From assembly GCF_036088315.1 (NCBI RefSeq), contig NZ_CP107996.1, positions 434,001 to 498,000 on the forward strand: 64,000 bases of DNA, given 5' to 3'. The translations under genes were made by a program, and so were the position numbers. Numbering within the stretch: the first letter of the stretch is position 1; each line of letters begins with the position of its first letter. Source of the stretch: Streptomyces sp. NBC_00344. Its GTDB lineage: Bacteria; Actinomycetota; Actinomycetes; Streptomycetales; Streptomycetaceae. Under the pieces are notes generated by a model that was given only the letters and a program-made list of their open reading frames with translations, searched no databases and was not told the DNA's origin. Shown here piece by piece: positions 62,986-64,000 of this stretch.

Positions 62986-64000
62986 AGAAGGACAGAGCCG
63001 GCAAACCCGATGAAGCAGAGCGGGGCGCGAAGCAGAGCAAGGAGGACGACGACTCGCTCTCGGCGTTCGGTTACAAGCCCGAACTCAAGCGCACACTCGG
63101 TAACTTCCACACCTTCGCCGCCGGGATCAGCTACATCTCCATCCTCACGGGCACCTTCCAGCTGTTCTACTTCGGTGTCAGCTTCGGCGGGCCCGCCTAC
63201 TGGTGGTCCTGGCCGATGGTCTTCATCGGCCAGCTGATGGTCGCCCTCTGCTTCTGCGAGCTGGCTGCCCGCTATCCGGTGGCGGGTTCCGTCTACAACT
63301 GGGCGAAGAAACTCGGCGGGCCGCACATCGGCTGGCTGGGCGGCTGGATGATGCTCACCGCGACCATGGTGTCGCTGGCCGCGGTGGCCCTCGCCTATCA
63401 GGTGACGCTGCCTCAGATCTCCAGCGTGTTCCAGTTCGTGGGGGACGGCAGCGGTTCGACCGACGCCGCGAAGAACGCCGTACTGCTCGGCACGGTGCTG
63501 ATCCTCTTCACCACCCTGGTGAACGCCTTCGGCGTCAAACTGATGGCAAGTATCAACTCCGCCGGTGTGATGATCGAGCTGATCGCGGCTGTCGTACTGA
63601 TCATCCTGCTCGCCGCCCACATCACCCGCGGCCCCTCCGCGATCACCCAGACCTACGGGATCGGCGCGGGCATGCCCCTGGGCTACTTCGGCGCGTTCCT
63701 GACCGCGTCCCTCGCCTCCGCCTACGTGATGTACGGCTTCGACACGGCCTCATCCCTCGGCGAGGAGAGCATGGACCCCAGTCGTAACGCCCCCCGGGCG
63801 ATTCTGCGCGCGCTGTGCTTCTCCTTCCTCCTCGGCGGGCTGATTCTGCTGTTCGCCCTGCTGGCCGTGCCCAATCTGCAGTCCAAGAAGCTGGCGGTGG
63901 ACGGACTGCAGTACGTGGTCCTCTCCACGCTCGGGTCGACCGTCGGCCAGATCGTGCTGTGGTGTGTGGTCATCGCGATCACCGTCTGCGAGCTGGCGGT
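62982..64000 (+). CDS. APC-family amino-acid or amine permease, N-terminal part
   Basis: The frame starts at GTG 62982 inside the aldehyde dehydrogenase stop and is open to the window edge (339 codons). After a charged N-terminus (KKDRAGKPDEAERGAKQSKE) it has TLGNFHTFAAGISYISILTG, then ELAARYPVAGSVYNWAKKLGG and ASLASAYVMYGFDTASSLGEE, blocks of the APC superfamily (amino acid/polyamine/GABA permeases). Seven or more helices are visible. With the dehydrogenase it suggests import and oxidation of an amine or ethanolamine-like compound; that is inference. Confidence 0.88.
   Translation, partial: MKKDRAGKPDEAERGAKQSKEDDDSLSAFGYKPELKRTLGNFHTFAAGISYISILTGTFQLFYFGVSFGGPAYWWSWPMVFIGQLMVALCFCELAARYPVAGSVYNWAKKLGGPHIGWLGGWMMLTATMVSLAAVALAYQVTLPQISSVFQFVGDGSGSTDAAKNAVLLGTVLILFTTLVNAFGVKLMASINSAGVMIELIAAVVLIILLAAHITRGPSAITQTYGIGAGMPLGYFGAFLTASLASAYVMYGFDTASSLGEESMDPSRNAPRAILRALCFSFLLGGLILLFALLAVPNLQSKKLAVDGLQYVVLSTLGSTVGQIVLWCVVIAITVCELA

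Overview
This window reads as chromosome from a Streptomyces or very close relative. It is GC-rich with strong third-position GC, uses many GTG and some TTG starts, and carries rare TTA leucine codons confined to a few genes. It also has CebR-type and chitinase-type operator sequences and a large number of secreted hydrolases with Sec, Tat or lipoprotein signals. I see no rRNA, tRNA, CRISPR array, transposase or biosynthetic gene cluster. All calls come from reading the sequence; no database search was run.

Layout. 1-8.4 kb: the end of a branched-chain amino-acid ABC permease, then what looks like a poly(3-hydroxybutyrate) use locus. A PucR-type regulator, an MHS-family transporter and a 3-hydroxybutyrate dehydrogenase lie on the minus strand, and a secreted PHB depolymerase lies on the plus strand. 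8.4-21.5 kb: secreted and polysaccharide enzymes, namely a GH114-like glycosidase and a polysaccharide deacetylase (divergent), an endonuclease I, a GH64 beta-1,3-glucanase, a large family-2 glycosyltransferase, a GH5-Fn3-CBM2 cellulase under a perfect CebR-type palindrome, two tandem paralogous small lipoproteins, and an SGNH hydrolase. 21.7-33.2 kb: a VOC protein, an HD-domain protein, a split HTH plus Clp-N operon with an unusual palindromic promoter, a VWA protein pair, a stand-alone MurE, NADH dehydrogenase 2, and a divergent LigD-polymerase/DNA ligase pair. 33.2-46.5 kb: a D,D-carboxypeptidase, a MarR/MFS/aldo-keto reductase unit, cold-shock protein and DEAD-box helicase, a GH19 chitinase with DasR/chitinase-type repeats, an MgtC-like protein, and stress-type small proteins. 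46.6-58.6 kb: asparagine synthetase, a possible degenerate caspase-like protein, a fused HTH-Clp-N regulator, a roadblock protein, a sulfite-oxidase-like molybdoenzyme, a peroxiredoxin, a MOSC protein and a desaturase. 58.6-64 kb: remnants of a transporter and an acetamidase, a Tat-exported amidase, and an operon of GAF regulator, aldehyde dehydrogenase and APC permease that runs off the window.

The most unusual signal is a pair of related HTH/Clp-N units, one split into two genes at 23.1-23.8 kb and one fused into a single gene at 50.3-51.0 kb. Both are preceded by the same operator geometry, GGTTGACA-N9-TGTCAACC. The operator sits exactly over the -35 and spacer of a promoter whose -10 lies 6-7 nt before the ATG, so both transcripts are predicted to be leaderless and presumably self-controlled. 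At the first site the palindrome is symmetric down to its -10 elements and faces a collapsed 113-bp remnant of a FAD-dependent monooxygenase gene. Three genes for exported or membrane-anchored proteins carry a TTA codon inside the N-terminal export region, which predicts bldA-dependent timing.
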